From: Spongiibacter thalassae
Lineage (GTDB): Bacteria; Pseudomonadota; Gammaproteobacteria; Pseudomonadales; Spongiibacteraceae
Assembly (NCBI RefSeq): GCF_012272835.1
Contig: NZ_JAAWWK010000003.1
Span: 62,001 to 126,000, forward strand
Direction of reading: 5' to 3'
DNA length: 64,000 nt
Below the pieces are notes generated by a model, which ran no database searches, was not told the origin of the DNA, and saw only the letters and a program-made list of their open reading frames with translations. How positions within the stretch are numbered: position 1 is the first letter of the stretch; every line of letters begins with the position of its first letter. The position numbers were made by a program, and so were the translations under genes. This document shows, piece by piece, positions 27,804-37,919 of the stretch.

Positions 27804-30800
27804 ATGTTGCAGGAAAAATTTGTTCATCTTCGCGTGCACTCCGAGTACTCGTTGGTCGATGGCCTGGTGCGGGTCAAGGCGCTGTGTAAAGAAGCAGCGG
27901 CAATGGGAATGCCCGCGGTAGCACTGACCGATCTGTGTAATTTCTACGCGCTTATCAAGTTTCAAAAAGCGGCCCAGGGCGCCGGGCTTAAGCCAATTTA
28001 CGGCAGCGATCTGCTGGTGCGGGACGACGACGACCCCGATCACATCAGCACCCTTTGCCTGCTGGTACAAAATGAGCAGGGTTATCACAATCTTACTGAA
28101 CTGATTTCCAAGGCCTATCTTGAAGGCCAGTGGCAGGGCAAGGCCTATGTTTACCGCAGCTGGGTTGAGCAGGCGAGTGAAGGCCTGATACTCCTTTCCG
28201 GTGGTCGTGAGGGGGATGTTGGTCAGTTGCTGGTGTCGAATAAAATCGATGCCGCACGGGCCAGCCTTGATCGCTGGATGTCGGTGTTTTCCGATAGGTT
28301 TTACCTGGAATTACAGCGAACTGGCCGTGAACACGAGGACGCCTATATCCATGCAGCGGTTGCCCTTGCCGCCGAATTCTCCTGTCCGGTAGTGGCGACC
28401 AACGATGTTCGCTTCATCAGCGCGAAAGAATTTGAAGCCCATGAGGCCAGGGTGTGTATCCGCGATAGCCGAGTGCTGGATGATCCGCGGCGGCCCAAAA
28501 ACTACAGTGCCGAGCAGTATTTGCGCAGCCCGGAGGAAATGGCGGAACTGTTTTCCGATATTCCCGAGGCGCTGGAAAACAGTGTTGAAATCGCTCGGCG
28601 CTGCAATCTTACCGTTAAGCTGGGTACCTACTACCTGCCGGACTATCCGATTCCCGAGGGAATGACCCAGGAGCAATTTTTCCGGGAGATATGCCACAAG
28701 GGCCTCGATGATCGGCTGGATTTTCTGTTTGATCGCAGTGCCCCGGATTTTGCCGAGAAAGAAAGGGAATACCGCGAACGACTCGATTTTGAGTTAAACG
28801 TAATTCTGCAAATGGGTTTCCCCGGTTACTTTCTGATCGTTATGGACTTTATTCAATGGTCCAAGGATCACGATATTCCGGTTGGGCCGGGGCGGGGCTC
28901 CGGTGCAGGTTCTCTTGTTGCCTACGCCCTGAAGATCACCGACCTGGATCCACTGGAATACGATCTGCTCTTCGAACGTTTCCTCAACCCGGAGCGGGTG
29001 TCGATGCCCGACTTCGATGTCGACTTCTGTATGGAAGGTCGCGACCGGGTCATCAGTTATGTGGCCGATAACTATGGTCGCGACGCGGTCAGTCAGATTA
29101 TCACCTTCGGCACCATGGCGGCGAAGGCGGTAGTGCGCGACGTTGCCCGGGTGCAGGGCAAGTCCTACGGTCTTGCCGATAAATTGTCCAAGCTGATTCC
29201 CTTTGAAGTGGGTATGACCCTGGAGAAGGCAATAGAGCAGGAGCCCGCCCTCAAGGAGTTTCTCGACAACGACGAGCAGGCCGGCGAAATCTGGGAAATG
29301 GCCCTCCAGTTGGAAGGCGTGGTGCGTGGCGTAGGAAAGCACGCCGGGGGGGTGGTTATCGCTCCCTCCAAGTTGACAGACTTTGCACCGCTGTACTGCG
29401 ACGAAAGCGGCGGTGGACTGGTTACCCAGTTCGACAAGAACGATGTGGAAGATGCGGGGCTGGTCAAGTTCGACTTTCTTGGCCTGCGTACGCTGACGAT
29501 AATCGACTGGGCTCTGAAAATCGTGAATGCCCAGCGGACCAAAAAAGACGAAGCGCCGTTGAATATAATGGCGATTCCGCTGGACGATACTCGCACCTTC
29601 AATTTGTTGAAGTCGGCGGAAACCACAGCGGTATTCCAGCTGGAATCCCGGGGCATGAAAGAGCTGATTAAAAAGCTGTTGCCCGACTGTTTTGAAGACA
29701 TCATCGCATTGGTGGCGCTGTTCCGCCCCGGCCCCCTGCAGTCCGGTATGGTTGACGACTTTATCAACCGGAAGCACGGTCGCGCCGAGCTGGCCTATCC
29801 TCACCCGCAATATCAGCATGAATGCCTCAAGCCAGTGTTGGAGCCGACCTACGGCATCATCCTGTATCAGGAACAGGTTATGCAGATCGCCCAGGTGATG
29901 GGCGGTTACACCCTCGGTGGTGCCGATTTGCTGCGCCGGGCGATGGGTAAGAAAAAACCCGAAGAGATGGAAAAACAGCGGGTATTGTTTCTCGAGGGGG
30001 CGATCAAGCAGGGCTTCGACAAGGAGCTGGCGTCGAATATCTTTGACCTGATGGAAAAGTTCGCAGGTTACGGGTTTAACAAATCCCACTCCGCAGCCTA
30101 CGCCCTGGTGTCCTACCAAACCGCTTGGTTAAAGACCCATTATCCCGCGCCCTTTATGGCAGCGGTAATGAGCTCGGAACTCGACAACACCGATAAAATC
30201 GTGGTGTTTATCGAAGAATGCCGGGAGATGAAGCTGGACTACAAATTGCCCTCGGTGAACGAGGGTGAGTATATGTTCACTGTCAACGACCAGGGGCAGA
30301 TTGTCTACGGTCTTGGCGCGATAAAAGGCCTGGGTGAGGGCCCGGTAGAAAGTATTATTGCCGCGCGCAACAGTGGTGGCCCCTTTAAAAACCTGTTTGA
30401 TTTTTGTGAGCGCACCGACCCCCGCAAAGTTAATAAGCGCGCTATAGAAGCGTTGATACGCAGTGGTGCCTTTGACGATCTGGGCGAAGACCGCGCGGTA
30501 CTGATGGCGGCAATGCCCGAAGCGGTGCAGGCGGCGGAACAGTCGGCCCGCAATCAGGAAATCGGTATTAACGACCTGTTTGGCGGCGCCCTGGCTGCGG
30601 ATGACAGCGATGTCTATGCCGCCTTCCGCAATGTACGGCGCTGGACCACCAAGGAGCGCTTGCAGGGGGAGAAGGATACCCTCGGCCTTTATGTAACCGG
30701 TCATCCAATCGATGATTACGAGGCTGAATTGCGCCGCTTTGTGCCCAAGCGCATAGTGGATCTCAACCCCGAAAAGCACAGTCAGACGATTGCGGGTCTG

Positions 30801-31286
30801 GTCATCAACTCGCGCACTATGAAGAACAAGCGCGGTGATACGATGGCCTTCCTGTTACTGGATGATCGCAGCGCGCGTATTGAAGTTGCCCTGTTCAGCG
30901 ATGTCTACGAAGAGTGTCGCGACCGAATCGTCAAGGACGCGGTGCTGGTGGTTGAAGGGGTGTGCAGCTTTGATGAATACAGCGGTGGCAAGAAAATGCG
31001 CGTTAAGTCCCTGCGCAGTCTCGCCGAAGCGCGGGAGCACCACGCCAGGGAGCTGGAGCTTACCCTGCACAATGAGCGCAGTAGCGGTGAGCAGATTGCG
31101 CGCCTCAAATCGGCGCTGACCACGGTGAGGGGCGGAAACTGTCCGGTGGTCATTCGCTACCAGCGAGACGATGCCGAGGTCAGGTTGCGGCTCGCCAGCG
31201 ATTGGAAAATTCTGCCACAGGAGGAAGTTTTAATCCGCTTGCGTGAAGACTGTGGCGCAAATAACGTGGTCATAAAATACGATTAA
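27804..31286 (+). CDS. dnaE: DNA polymerase III alpha subunit
   Basis: The 1160-residue replicative polymerase has an N-terminal PHP domain (FVHLRVHSEYSLVDGL, about 5-280), the palm with catalytic acidic motif MPDFDVDFC, GRGSGAGSLVAYAL, fingers with YGIILYQEQVMQIAQ, a helix-hairpin-helix and a C-terminal OB domain around residue 1000. The length matches E. coli DnaE. It is followed 85 bases later by accA, as in E. coli. Confidence 0.98.
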   Translation: MLQEKFVHLRVHSEYSLVDGLVRVKALCKEAAAMGMPAVALTDLCNFYALIKFQKAAQGAGLKPIYGSDLLVRDDDDPDHISTLCLLVQNEQGYHNLTELISKAYLEGQWQGKAYVYRSWVEQASEGLILLSGGREGDVGQLLVSNKIDAARASLDRWMSVFSDRFYLELQRTGREHEDAYIHAAVALAAEFSCPVVATNDVRFISAKEFEAHEARVCIRDSRVLDDPRRPKNYSAEQYLRSPEEMAELFSDIPEALENSVEIARRCNLTVKLGTYYLPDYPIPEGMTQEQFFREICHKGLDDRLDFLFDRSAPDFAEKEREYRERLDFELNVILQMGFPGYFLIVMDFIQWSKDHDIPVGPGRGSGAGSLVAYALKITDLDPLEYDLLFERFLNPERVSMPDFDVDFCMEGRDRVISYVADNYGRDAVSQIITFGTMAAKAVVRDVARVQGKSYGLADKLSKLIPFEVGMTLEKAIEQEPALKEFLDNDEQAGEIWEMALQLEGVVRGVGKHAGGVVIAPSKLTDFAPLYCDESGGGLVTQFDKNDVEDAGLVKFDFLGLRTLTIIDWALKIVNAQRTKKDEAPLNIMAIPLDDTRTFNLLKSAETTAVFQLESRGMKELIKKLLPDCFEDIIALVALFRPGPLQSGMVDDFINRKHGRAELAYPHPQYQHECLKPVLEPTYGIILYQEQVMQIAQVMGGYTLGGADLLRRAMGKKKPEEMEKQRVLFLEGAIKQGFDKELASNIFDLMEKFAGYGFNKSHSAAYALVSYQTAWLKTHYPAPFMAAVMSSELDNTDKIVVFIEECREMKLDYKLPSVNEGEYMFTVNDQGQIVYGLGAIKGLGEGPVESIIAARNSGGPFKNLFDFCERTDPRKVNKRAIEALIRSGAFDDLGEDRAVLMAAMPEAVQAAEQSARNQEIGINDLFGGALAADDSDVYAAFRNVRRWTTKERLQGEKDTLGLYVTGHPIDDYEAELRRFVPKRIVDLNPEKHSQTIAGLVINSRTMKNKRGDTMAFLLLDDRSARIEVALFSDVYEECRDRIVKDAVLVVEGVCSFDEYSGGKKMRVKSLRSLAEAREHHARELELTLHNERSSGEQIARLKSALTTVRGGNCPVVIRYQRDDAEVRLRLASDWKILPQEEVLIRLREDCGANNVVIKYD

Positions 31287-31371
31287 CGTATAATTGCCCC
31301 CAAGCGATGGTTGCCCCGCCAGCGGCGGACAACCTGGGACCTGGCCAAAACTGAGCGAATAAAGCAGAGCA
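31287..31371 (+). promoter_or_regulatory. Candidate accA promoter region
   Basis: TATAAT at 31289-31294 is a perfect -10 hexamer just after the dnaE stop. No good -35 is visible at 16-18 bases. A GGTTG/CAACC stem follows further down, without a T-run. Confidence 0.35.
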
Positions 31372-32322
31372 ATGAATCCCAATTATCTCGATTTTGAACA
31401 ACCTATAGCGGAACTTGAAGCGAAGATCGAAGAACTTCGTCTAGTTGGTAATGACAACGAGCTCAATATTAGCGACGAAATCGCTAAATTGAAGGAAAAA
31501 AGCAGCAAGCTGACCGAGAAAATTTTCTCGTCGCTGCGGCCCTGGGACGTGGTAAAAATTGCCCGTCACCCCATGCGGCCCTACACGCTGGACTACATCC
31601 GCCGCATTGTTACCGACTTTGATGAGCTCCATGGCGACCGTCATTTTGGCGACGATCCGGCCATTGTTGGCGGTATCGGTAAAATCGACGGTATGCCGGT
31701 GATGATTATCGGCCAGGAAAAGGGGCGCGGAGTCACCGAGAAGGTGAAACGCAACTTTGGTATGCCCAAACCGGAGGGTTACCGCAAGGCCCTGCGCCTG
31801 ATGGAAATGGCCGAGCGCTTCAAGCTGCCTATCGTTACCCTTATCGACACACCTGGGGCCTACCCCGGTATCGATAGTGAAGAACGTGGTATCAGTGAGG
31901 CCATCGCCCAGAACCTGGCGGTGATGTCACGACTCAAAACGCCCATTGTGTGCATTGTTATCGGTGAAGGCAGTTCCGGTGGTGCACTGGGTATCGGTGT
32001 CGGCGATCACATTGCCATGCTGCAATACTCGACTTACTTCGTTATTTCGCCGGAAGGCTGTGCGAATATTATTTGGAAAAGCACCGAGTTCGCACCGGAT
32101 GCGGCCGAGGCGATGGGTTTGACCTCAACGGTACTGGAAGAATTGGGCATCGTGGATGCCACTATCTCCGAACCGGCGGGCGGTGCCCATCGCGATATCG
32201 ACGAATGTGCTGCACGGGTAAAAGAGCATATTGTTGATCAGCTCACCAGGTTGAAGGCCATGCCTGAAAATGAGCTGCTCGATACTCGCTACGAGCGCCT
32301 GATGTCCTACGGCACCGTATAA
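31372..32322 (+). CDS. accA: Acetyl-CoA carboxylase carboxyltransferase subunit alpha
   Basis: The 316-residue subunit pairs with AccD to transfer carboxyl from biotin to acetyl-CoA. It shows [19 protein letters not shown] at the start, then [17 protein letters not shown] and [16 protein letters not shown], the crotonase-fold oxyanion glycine motifs. It lacks the zinc finger, which is on AccD. It is likely transcribed from its own promoter and through from dnaE. Confidence 0.98.
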   Translation: MNPNYLDFEQPIAELEAKIEELRLVGNDNELNISDEIAKLKEKSSKLTEKIFSSLRPWDVVKIARHPMRPYTLDYIRRIVTDFDELHGDRHFGDDPAIVGGIGKIDGMPVMIIGQEKGRGVTEKVKRNFGMPKPEGYRKALRLMEMAERFKLPIVTLIDTPGAYPGIDSEERGISEAIAQNLAVMSRLKTPIVCIVIGEGSSGGALGIGVGDHIAMLQYSTYFVISPEGCANIIWKSTEFAPDAAEAMGLTSTVLEELGIVDATISEPAGGAHRDIDECAARVKEHIVDQLTRLKAMPENELLDTRYERLMSYGTV

Positions 32323-32333
32323 GTTCTGATGCC

Positions 32334-33662
32334 GTGGTAGAAACTGAGCCGCTGGTCAACACACTGCGCAGTGAGTTGGCAGCGGTCTCTGCAAGCCGCT
32401 ACTGGCTGGCCTTTAGCGGCGGCCTCGACTCACGTGTTCTCCTCGATTTACTACTGCGTTGTCGCGAGTACGATGACAACTTTCCCCCTGTGCACGTGGT
32501 GCATGTCAATCATCAGCTCCAGAGTGAAGCCTTGCAGTGGGCGGCTCAGGCCGAGAGTCTGTGCGCCACGTTGAATATTCCCTGTGAAATAGCCACGGTC
32601 ACCGTAGGGAGTGCGGGTGTGGGTATCGAGGCGGCGGCGCGGGCTGCGCGCTATCGCGTCTTTGAGTCGCTGTTGGTTGAGGGTGATGTTCTGCTAATGG
32701 GGCATCATGGCGACGACCAGGCGGAGACGGTTTTGATGCGCCTGCTGCGCGGAGCTGGTGTCGACGGGCTGGCTGCAATACCGCAGACTCGTCCGTTGGG
32801 GCGCGGATGCTTGTTGCGGCCGCTATTACATACGCCGCGGACCGAGTTGGCCCGTTATGCCCAGGCTCATCGGCTGGACCACGTTCACGATCCCAGTAAC
32901 GACGACAATCACTACGACCGTAATTTCCTGCGCAATCGCATTGTGCCGGTATTGCGCGAGCGCTGGCCCGATGTGGGCGATCGGTTGGTGCGAACCGCCC
33001 GTCAACAGCGAGAGGCGGCCCTGCTACTGAACGAGTATCTTGACGCTGATCTTGCCCGAATCAGCGACGCTGACAGCCTCGATCTGACTGCGCTATGCGG
33101 CTTGCCAGAGGGGCGTCGAAGACCATTGCTGAAGCGTTATTTGCAAGGCGTGGGTCTCTCCCTCGAGGAGCGGCAGTTGGCCGATTTTTATCGCCAGTTT
33201 GTACTGTCTGCCGACGATGCTGAACCCCGTTGGCCCTTCGAAGAGCAAGAGTTTTATCGCTACAGGGGGCGCTTGCACCACGACCGCCTACGCGAGCCCA
33301 TTGCCGGGAGGTGTGCCAAATCGAGCGACGGCGAATGCTGGGCCTGGATGCCGGGCGAGGTGCTGGAGCTTCCCGGTGGTCGTTTAACGGCCTCACCTGG
33401 TGGCCGGTTTGCGCCATCGGGGCGGTTGCAGATACGGCTGCGACAAGGGGGCGAGCGTTGCACCCTCGCCGGAGAGTCGCACAGTCGTTCCCTGAAAAAG
33501 CTGTTACAGGAGTGGGGCGTGCCACCTCATCGGCGTGGCGAATTGCCATTGATCTACAGCGGGGGCGTCCTCGCCGCTATTGCCGACCTGGCGATTTGCG
33601 AGGGTTACGTTGCGGTAGGGGGTGAGGAGGGGTGGCAATTGCGGTGGACGCCCAAACGCTGA
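32334..33662 (+). CDS. tilS: tRNA(Ile)-lysidine synthase
   Basis: The 442-residue enzyme modifies C34 of tRNA-Ile(CAU) to lysidine, changing both codon reading and charging. The PP-loop SGGLDS is at 28-33, followed by HVVHVNHQL and GHHGDDQAETVLMRLLRG. The C-terminal domain ends near GEEGWQLRW. The start is GTG 32334, since an ATG five bases earlier is out of frame and stops at once. Confidence 0.96.
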   Translation: MVETEPLVNTLRSELAAVSASRYWLAFSGGLDSRVLLDLLLRCREYDDNFPPVHVVHVNHQLQSEALQWAAQAESLCATLNIPCEIATVTVGSAGVGIEAAARAARYRVFESLLVEGDVLLMGHHGDDQAETVLMRLLRGAGVDGLAAIPQTRPLGRGCLLRPLLHTPRTELARYAQAHRLDHVHDPSNDDNHYDRNFLRNRIVPVLRERWPDVGDRLVRTARQQREAALLLNEYLDADLARISDADSLDLTALCGLPEGRRRPLLKRYLQGVGLSLEERQLADFYRQFVLSADDAEPRWPFEEQEFYRYRGRLHHDRLREPIAGRCAKSSDGECWAWMPGEVLELPGGRLTASPGGRFAPSGRLQIRLRQGGERCTLAGESHSRSLKKLLQEWGVPPHRRGELPLIYSGGVLAAIADLAICEGYVAVGGEEGWQLRWTPKR

Positions 33663-33714
33663 CCCCGCGCACAGGCTCTGTTAGAATGCGCCGCGTTATA
33701 ACAAGGCGCTGACT
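33663..33714 (+). promoter_or_regulatory. Candidate trmJ promoter
   Basis: TAGAAT at 33683-33688 followed by GCGC resembles a -10 element in the 52-base gap after tilS. No convincing -35 is visible. A similar CTATAATGCGC string occurs after trmJ at 34513-34523. Confidence 0.3.
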
Positions 33715-34509
33715 ATGACTACTTCCTCGAATCCCCTCAATAACATTCGCATTGTGCTGGTGAATACCTCTCATCCCGGCAATATCGGCGCGGTGGCGCG
33801 GGCTATGAAGAATATGTGCCTGTCCCAGCTATATCTGGTGGCCCCACAGAAATTTCCCCACGACGAGGCTGTGTGGCGCGCGGCCAGCGCGGCAGACGTG
33901 CTGGATTCGGCGGTGGTCTGCGAGACCCTGGACGAGGCGATTGCCGACTGCCAGTTGGTTATTGGCACCAGTGCTCGCGAGCGCACGGTACCTTGGCCGC
34001 TACTCGATCCGCGCAATTGTATGCAGGAAGCCTACAAGGAGGCCGCAGGGGGGCACAAAATCGCGGTGGTGTTCGGGCGTGAGGACCGCGGACTGACCAA
34101 CGAAGAGCTGCAGCGCTGCAATCTCCACGTGCATATTCCGTCAAACCCCGAATACAGCTCATTGAATCTGGGAATGGCGGTGCAGGTGATGGCCTATGAG
34201 CTGCGTATGTTCCAGGTGTCGGGAGAACTGGACGGCAATGCCCTGGCTGACTGGGATCAGCCTCCCGCCAATGCCGAGGCGCTGGAGCGCTATCTGGTCC
34301 ATCTGGAGGAAACCCTCGCCGAAATCCGCTTCTTGCGGCCGGAGGCGCCTAAAAAGTTGATGCTGCGTCTGCGCCGCCTTTATCAGCGCACCCGGCTGGA
34401 TGAGATGGAGGTGAATCTGTTGCGCGGCATTCTGACCTCGACCCAGTACTGGGTGCGCAAGGCCAAGGCCGCCGAAGAGGGCGAGGAGCGTGGTCAGCAG
34501 GGGGATTAG
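33715..34509 (+). CDS. trmJ: tRNA (cytidine/uridine-2'-O-)-methyltransferase
   Basis: The 264-residue SPOUT enzyme methylates the ribose at position 32 of tRNAs. It opens with IRIVLVNTSHPGNIGAVARAMKNM and has the knot motifs VFGREDRGLTNEEL and NPEYSSLNLGMAVQVM. In many gammaproteobacteria trmJ lies directly upstream of iscR or cysE-iscR; here iscR follows after a 165-base control region, but the upstream neighbour is tilS. Confidence 0.95.
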   Translation: MTTSSNPLNNIRIVLVNTSHPGNIGAVARAMKNMCLSQLYLVAPQKFPHDEAVWRAASAADVLDSAVVCETLDEAIADCQLVIGTSARERTVPWPLLDPRNCMQEAYKEAAGGHKIAVVFGREDRGLTNEELQRCNLHVHIPSNPEYSSLNLGMAVQVMAYELRMFQVSGELDGNALADWDQPPANAEALERYLVHLEETLAEIRFLRPEAPKKLMLRLRRLYQRTRLDEMEVNLLRGILTSTQYWVRKAKAAEEGEERGQQGD

Positions 34510-34615
34510 TCTCTATAATGCGCAGCCCAGCATCGGTGGCGCTTGCCGCCACCGTGCCCCGCCTTGGATCGAATGCTTCCCTCGCGACAAAAGACCTACT
34601 GTTTTTATCGGGTAT

Positions 34616-34640
34616 ATAGTTGATAGAAACACTCGGTTAT
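34616..34640 (+). promoter_or_regulatory. Candidate IscR type 1 binding site
   Basis: This 25-base element agrees at 21 of 25 positions with the type 1 IscR consensus ATASYYGACTRWWWYAGTCR followed by RSTAT. It overlaps the -35 region of the iscR promoter, where holo-IscR binding would block RNA polymerase and give autorepression. The match was counted by eye against the recalled E. coli consensus. Confidence 0.7.
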
Positions 34641-34648
34641 TGCATAAT
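34620..34648 (+). promoter_or_regulatory. iscR promoter (-35 and -10)
   Basis: TTGATA (34620-34625) and CATAAT (34643-34648) are separated by 17 bases, close to the sigma-70 optimum. Transcription would start near 34655, about 20 bases before the iscR ATG, and the IscR site overlaps the -35. Confidence 0.7.
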
Positions 34649-34674
34649 TAGCCCTACGGAGATTGGGTACGACT

Positions 34675-35151
34675 ATGCGACTGACAACGAAAGGACGATA
34701 TGCCGTGACGGCGATGTTGGACTTGGCGCTTTATGGCGACCGAGGCCCCATCAGTCTGTCTGATATTTCCAGTCGTCAGGATATTTCATTGTCCTACCTG
34801 GAGCAGCTGTTTGCCAAATTGCGCCGCCGTGAGCTGGTGCAGAGCATTCGCGGTCCGGGTGGCGGTTATCGCCTGAGTCGTCCCGGAGAAGATATTTTCG
34901 TCGCTGAAATCATAGACGCCGTTGATGAGCGCGTAGACGCCACAGGCTGCTCTGGTCACAGCGACTGCCAGGACGGTCACACCTGCCTGACCCACCATTT
35001 GTGGTCGGATCTGAGTGACCAGATACATCACTTTTTGAGCGATATCAGCCTGGCGAGCCTTGTGCAGCGGCGCGATGTGCAGGTTGTGTCTGCGCGGCAG
35101 CGTCAGCGCCGTTTTGACGATGGCGCTATAGTGCTGACCGCCGTCGATTAA
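34675..35151 (+). CDS. iscR: Iron-sulphur cluster regulator IscR
   Basis: The 158-residue Rrf2-family regulator represses isc when it holds a [2Fe-2S] cluster and controls suf and others in the apo form. The winged helix is at 1-65 ([19 protein letters not shown]), and the cluster ligands Cys92, Cys98, Cys104 and His107 are at exactly the E. coli positions. ATG 34675 is chosen over a start four codons earlier by the family N terminus. The candidate binding site just upstream supports autoregulation. Confidence 0.97.
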   Translation: MRLTTKGRYAVTAMLDLALYGDRGPISLSDISSRQDISLSYLEQLFAKLRRRELVQSIRGPGGGYRLSRPGEDIFVAEIIDAVDERVDATGCSGHSDCQDGHTCLTHHLWSDLSDQIHHFLSDISLASLVQRRDVQVVSARQRQRRFDDGAIVLTAVD

Positions 35152-35240
35152 CCGGCTGTTTGAATGAGATTAAAAACCCGGCGGCAGCGTCGTCGGGTGC
35201 ACGGTGGGGCAAGGGTTCCGCCGCAACGTAGGAGAGAGAA

Positions 35241-36455
35241 ATGCAGTTGCCGATTTACCTGGATTACTCTGCGACCACGCCAGTAGACCCGCGTGTTGCC
35301 GAGAAGATGATGGCATGCCTGACCACCGATGGTGTGTTTGGTAATCCCGCGTCGCGCTCCCACCTGTTTGGTTGGAAGGCGGAAGAGGCGGTAGAGAATG
35401 CCCGTCGTCAGGTGGCAGACTTGCTCAACGCTGATCCACGGGAAATTGTCTGGACCAGCGGTGCTACCGAGTCCAACAACCTCGCGATCAAAGGTTCTGC
35501 CCACTTTAACAGCAAGAAGGGCAAACACATCATTACTTCAAAAATCGAGCACAAGGCCGTATTGGATACTTGCCGTCAGCTCGAGCGCGAAGGTTTTGAG
35601 GTGACCTATCTCGATCCCACTCCGGAGGGTTTTATTACTCCGGAAGCAGTGTCAGCTGCAATGCGTGATGACACAACCATCGTCAGCATCATGCACGCCA
35701 ATAACGAAATCGGCACGATTAATGATGTAGCGGCGATTGGCGAACTGTGTCGCGAACGTAAAATCGTCTTCCACGTCGATGCCGCGCAAAGCGCGGGCAA
35801 GCTGCCGCTGGATATGGAAGCAATGAAAATCGACCTGCTGTCGATTTCTGCCCACAAGCTTTATGGCCCCAAGGGGATTGGCGCACTGTATGTACGCCGC
35901 AAGCCGCGGGTGCGCCTCGAAGCGCAAATGCACGGTGGTGGCCACGAGCGTGGTATGCGCTCTGGCACGCTGCCAACCCACCAGATTGTGGGTATGGGCG
36001 AAGCCTGTGAAATTTGCCGTCAGGAAATGGCCAAGGATGCCGAGCATTCCCTAGCCCTGCGCAAGCGCTTCTGGGATGGCTTGAAAGACATCGAAGAGGT
36101 TCACGTAAATGGCGATGCTGAGCGTCGCCTGCCCGGTAACCTCAATGTGAGCCTTGCCTTTGTTGAAGGGGAGTCGCTCATTATGTCGCTGAAAGATCTT
36201 GCGGTGTCTTCCGGCTCGGCCTGCACCTCGGCGAGTCTGGAGCCGTCCTACGTACTACGGGCTCTGGGCTTGAACGACGAGCTTGCCCACAGCTCACTGC
36301 GCTTTTCCTTCGGGCGCTTTACCACCGAGGAAGAGGTGGACTATGCGGTGGCTCAGGTGCGTAAGGCGGTAGAAAAACTGCGCGACTTATCGCCGCTTTG
36401 GGATATGTACAAAGATGGCGTCGATCTGGACAGTATTGAATGGGCGGCCCACTGA
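35241..36455 (+). CDS. iscS: Cysteine desulfurase IscS
   Basis: The 404-residue PLP enzyme takes sulphur from cysteine and passes it to IscU, TusA, ThiI and others. The PLP lysine lies in [18 protein letters not shown], and the active Cys is in [21 protein letters not shown] near residue 328. Length equals the E. coli enzyme. AGGAGAGAG precedes the ATG. It lies 89 bases after iscR. Confidence 0.98.
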   Translation: MQLPIYLDYSATTPVDPRVAEKMMACLTTDGVFGNPASRSHLFGWKAEEAVENARRQVADLLNADPREIVWTSGATESNNLAIKGSAHFNSKKGKHIITSKIEHKAVLDTCRQLEREGFEVTYLDPTPEGFITPEAVSAAMRDDTTIVSIMHANNEIGTINDVAAIGELCRERKIVFHVDAAQSAGKLPLDMEAMKIDLLSISAHKLYGPKGIGALYVRRKPRVRLEAQMHGGGHERGMRSGTLPTHQIVGMGEACEICRQEMAKDAEHSLALRKRFWDGLKDIEEVHVNGDAERRLPGNLNVSLAFVEGESLIMSLKDLAVSSGSACTSASLEPSYVLRALGLNDELAHSSLRFSFGRFTTEEEVDYAVAQVRKAVEKLRDLSPLWDMYKDGVDLDSIEWAAH

Positions 36456-36481
36456 GGCGGCTCTGATCAGGAGAGTATGAT

Positions 36482-36868
36482 ATGGCTTACAGCGAAAAAG
36501 TACTGGATCACTACGAGAATCCCCGTAACGTCGGCAAATTTGATGATGCCGACAGCGAAATCGGTACGGGTATGGTGGGTGCGCCGGCCTGCGGCGACGT
36601 AATGCGCCTGCAAATCAAGGTCAACGATCAGGGCATTATCGAAGACGCCAAATTCAAAACCTACGGTTGCGGCTCGGCAATTGCCTCCAGCTCCCTGCTG
36701 ACCGAGTGGGTAAAAGGTAAAACTCTGGAAGAGGCCGAGCATATCAAGAACACCGAAATTGCTCAGGAGCTCGCCCTGCCGCCGGTGAAGATTCACTGCT
36801 CGGTACTGGCCGAGGACGCCATCAAGGCCGCAGTATCGGATTACCGCAAGAAAAAAACCAGCGCATAA
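36482..36868 (+). CDS. iscU: Iron-sulphur cluster scaffold IscU
   Basis: The 128-residue scaffold on which [2Fe-2S] clusters are built has Cys37, Asp39, Cys63 and Cys106 at canonical positions, and the LPPVK motif at 99-103 that is bound by HscA. It is 26 bases after iscS with a GGAGAG ribosome site. Confidence 0.98.
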   Translation: MAYSEKVLDHYENPRNVGKFDDADSEIGTGMVGAPACGDVMRLQIKVNDQGIIEDAKFKTYGCGSAIASSSLLTEWVKGKTLEEAEHIKNTEIAQELALPPVKIHCSVLAEDAIKAAVSDYRKKKTSA

Positions 36869-36888
36869 CGCTGGCTACGGGAGTGGAT

Positions 36889-37212
36889 ATGAGGATAGCA
36901 ATCACCGATTCGGCGGCTGAGCACATCAAGCGACAGATCGCGGGTCGCGGACGTGGCCTGGGTATCCGTCTGGGAGTGAGAACCTCCGGCTGCTCTGGCA
37001 TGGCCTATGTGTTGGAGTTTGTCGATGAGCCCCAGCCCGAAGATCAGGTCTTCGAAAATGGCGGTGCGTCGGTTTATATCGACCCCAAAAGCCTGGTGTA
37101 CCTCGACGGCACCGAGTTGGACTTTGTTAAAGAAGGCCTGAACGAAGGTCTTAAGTTCAATAACCCCAATGTGTCAGCCGAGTGTGGCTGTGGTGAAAGT
37201 TTTACCGTTTAG
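36889..37212 (+). CDS. iscA: Iron-sulphur assembly protein IscA
   Basis: The 107-residue A-type carrier has Cys35, Cys99 and Cys101 at the exact E. coli IscA positions (TSGCSGMAY and ECGCGESF). It helps make or carry [4Fe-4S] clusters. CGGGAG lies 5 bases before ATG 36889; a GTG two codons upstream overlaps this site and is less likely. A strong terminator follows 18 bases after the stop. Confidence 0.97.
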   Translation: MRIAITDSAAEHIKRQIAGRGRGLGIRLGVRTSGCSGMAYVLEFVDEPQPEDQVFENGGASVYIDPKSLVYLDGTELDFVKEGLNEGLKFNNPNVSAECGCGESFTV

Positions 37213-37230
37213 TACCAAGCGAATCTGTGT

Positions 37231-37273
37231 GGCGCGCCGCGGTAACAATTCCGAGCGCGCCTTTTGTTTTTTT
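37231..37273 (+). terminator. Intrinsic terminator between iscA and hscB
   Basis: GGCGCGC (37231-37237) pairs with GCGCGCC (37255-37261), with a possible inner CGG/CCG pairing, followed by TTTTGTTTTTTT. It divides the isc operon into iscRSUA and hscBA-fdx-iscX and probably sets lower expression of the second half. Confidence 0.85.
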
Positions 37274-37320
37274 AAGCAGGGGTTTTGGCAAACCCGAATG
37301 ACAGCGGAGCACGGCGGCCA

Positions 37321-37860
37321 ATGACCGAGATAGATCACCGCGACGACCACTTTGCCCTGCTGGGCTTGCCCCGTCAGTTTGACCTCGATCAGGGGGCATT
37401 GACCGCCGCCTACCGCGAATTACAGCGCAGCGTTCACCCGGATCGATACGCCGGTAAGTCAGAGCGCGAGCGCCGGATTGCCGTGCAAAAATCTTCTCAG
37501 ATCAACGAAGCCTACGACACACTGAAATCTCTCACTCGCCGTGCCGCCTACCTGCTGAAACTCAGTGGTCACAGTGTCGATGGTAGCAATACCTCCTTTA
37601 CCGACTCGAATTTTCTGATGCAACAGATTACCTTGCGCGAGGAGTTGGCGGAGCTGGAAGGCGCCAGCGACCCTGAGGCGGCTCTGGATGCCTTCTATCG
37701 TGATGTTGATGGCGCTATCGCTGAGCATACAGCGGCGTTTCAGCGGGGCTTTGAGGACGGTGACTACGCGGCAGCCAAAGATGAATACGCCAAGCTCCAG
37801 TTTCTCGAAAAGCTGCGTAGCGAGGCCGAACGCAAAGAAGGCGAGCTGCTCGACTACTGA
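37321..37860 (+). CDS. hscB: Co-chaperone HscB
   Basis: The 179-residue J-type co-chaperone brings IscU to HscA. The J domain has HPD at 39-41 in the QRSVHPDRY stretch, and the C-terminal three-helix domain binds IscU. I start at ATG 37321; a TTG 12 codons upstream would make it unusually long. It follows the terminator by 47 bases with only a weak ribosome site. Confidence 0.95.
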   Translation: MTEIDHRDDHFALLGLPRQFDLDQGALTAAYRELQRSVHPDRYAGKSERERRIAVQKSSQINEAYDTLKSLTRRAAYLLKLSGHSVDGSNTSFTDSNFLMQQITLREELAELEGASDPEAALDAFYRDVDGAIAEHTAAFQRGFEDGDYAAAKDEYAKLQFLEKLRSEAERKEGELLDY

Positions 37861-37919
37861 GCGGCAGCGGCCGACAAATGCAAGCGGCGGCCTGTGCTGC
37901 CCAAAGATGGACAGAAGTT

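Noticed and set aside
28794-30119. Long open frame antisense to dnaE
   Set aside because: It lies wholly opposite a well-conserved dnaE segment, shows no family motif, and such frames are common opposite high-G+C codons.
34534-34554. CGGTGGC/GCCACCG hairpin after trmJ as a terminator
   Set aside because: The stem is perfect but no T-run follows on the plus strand, so intrinsic termination is not supported; it may be an RNA end structure.
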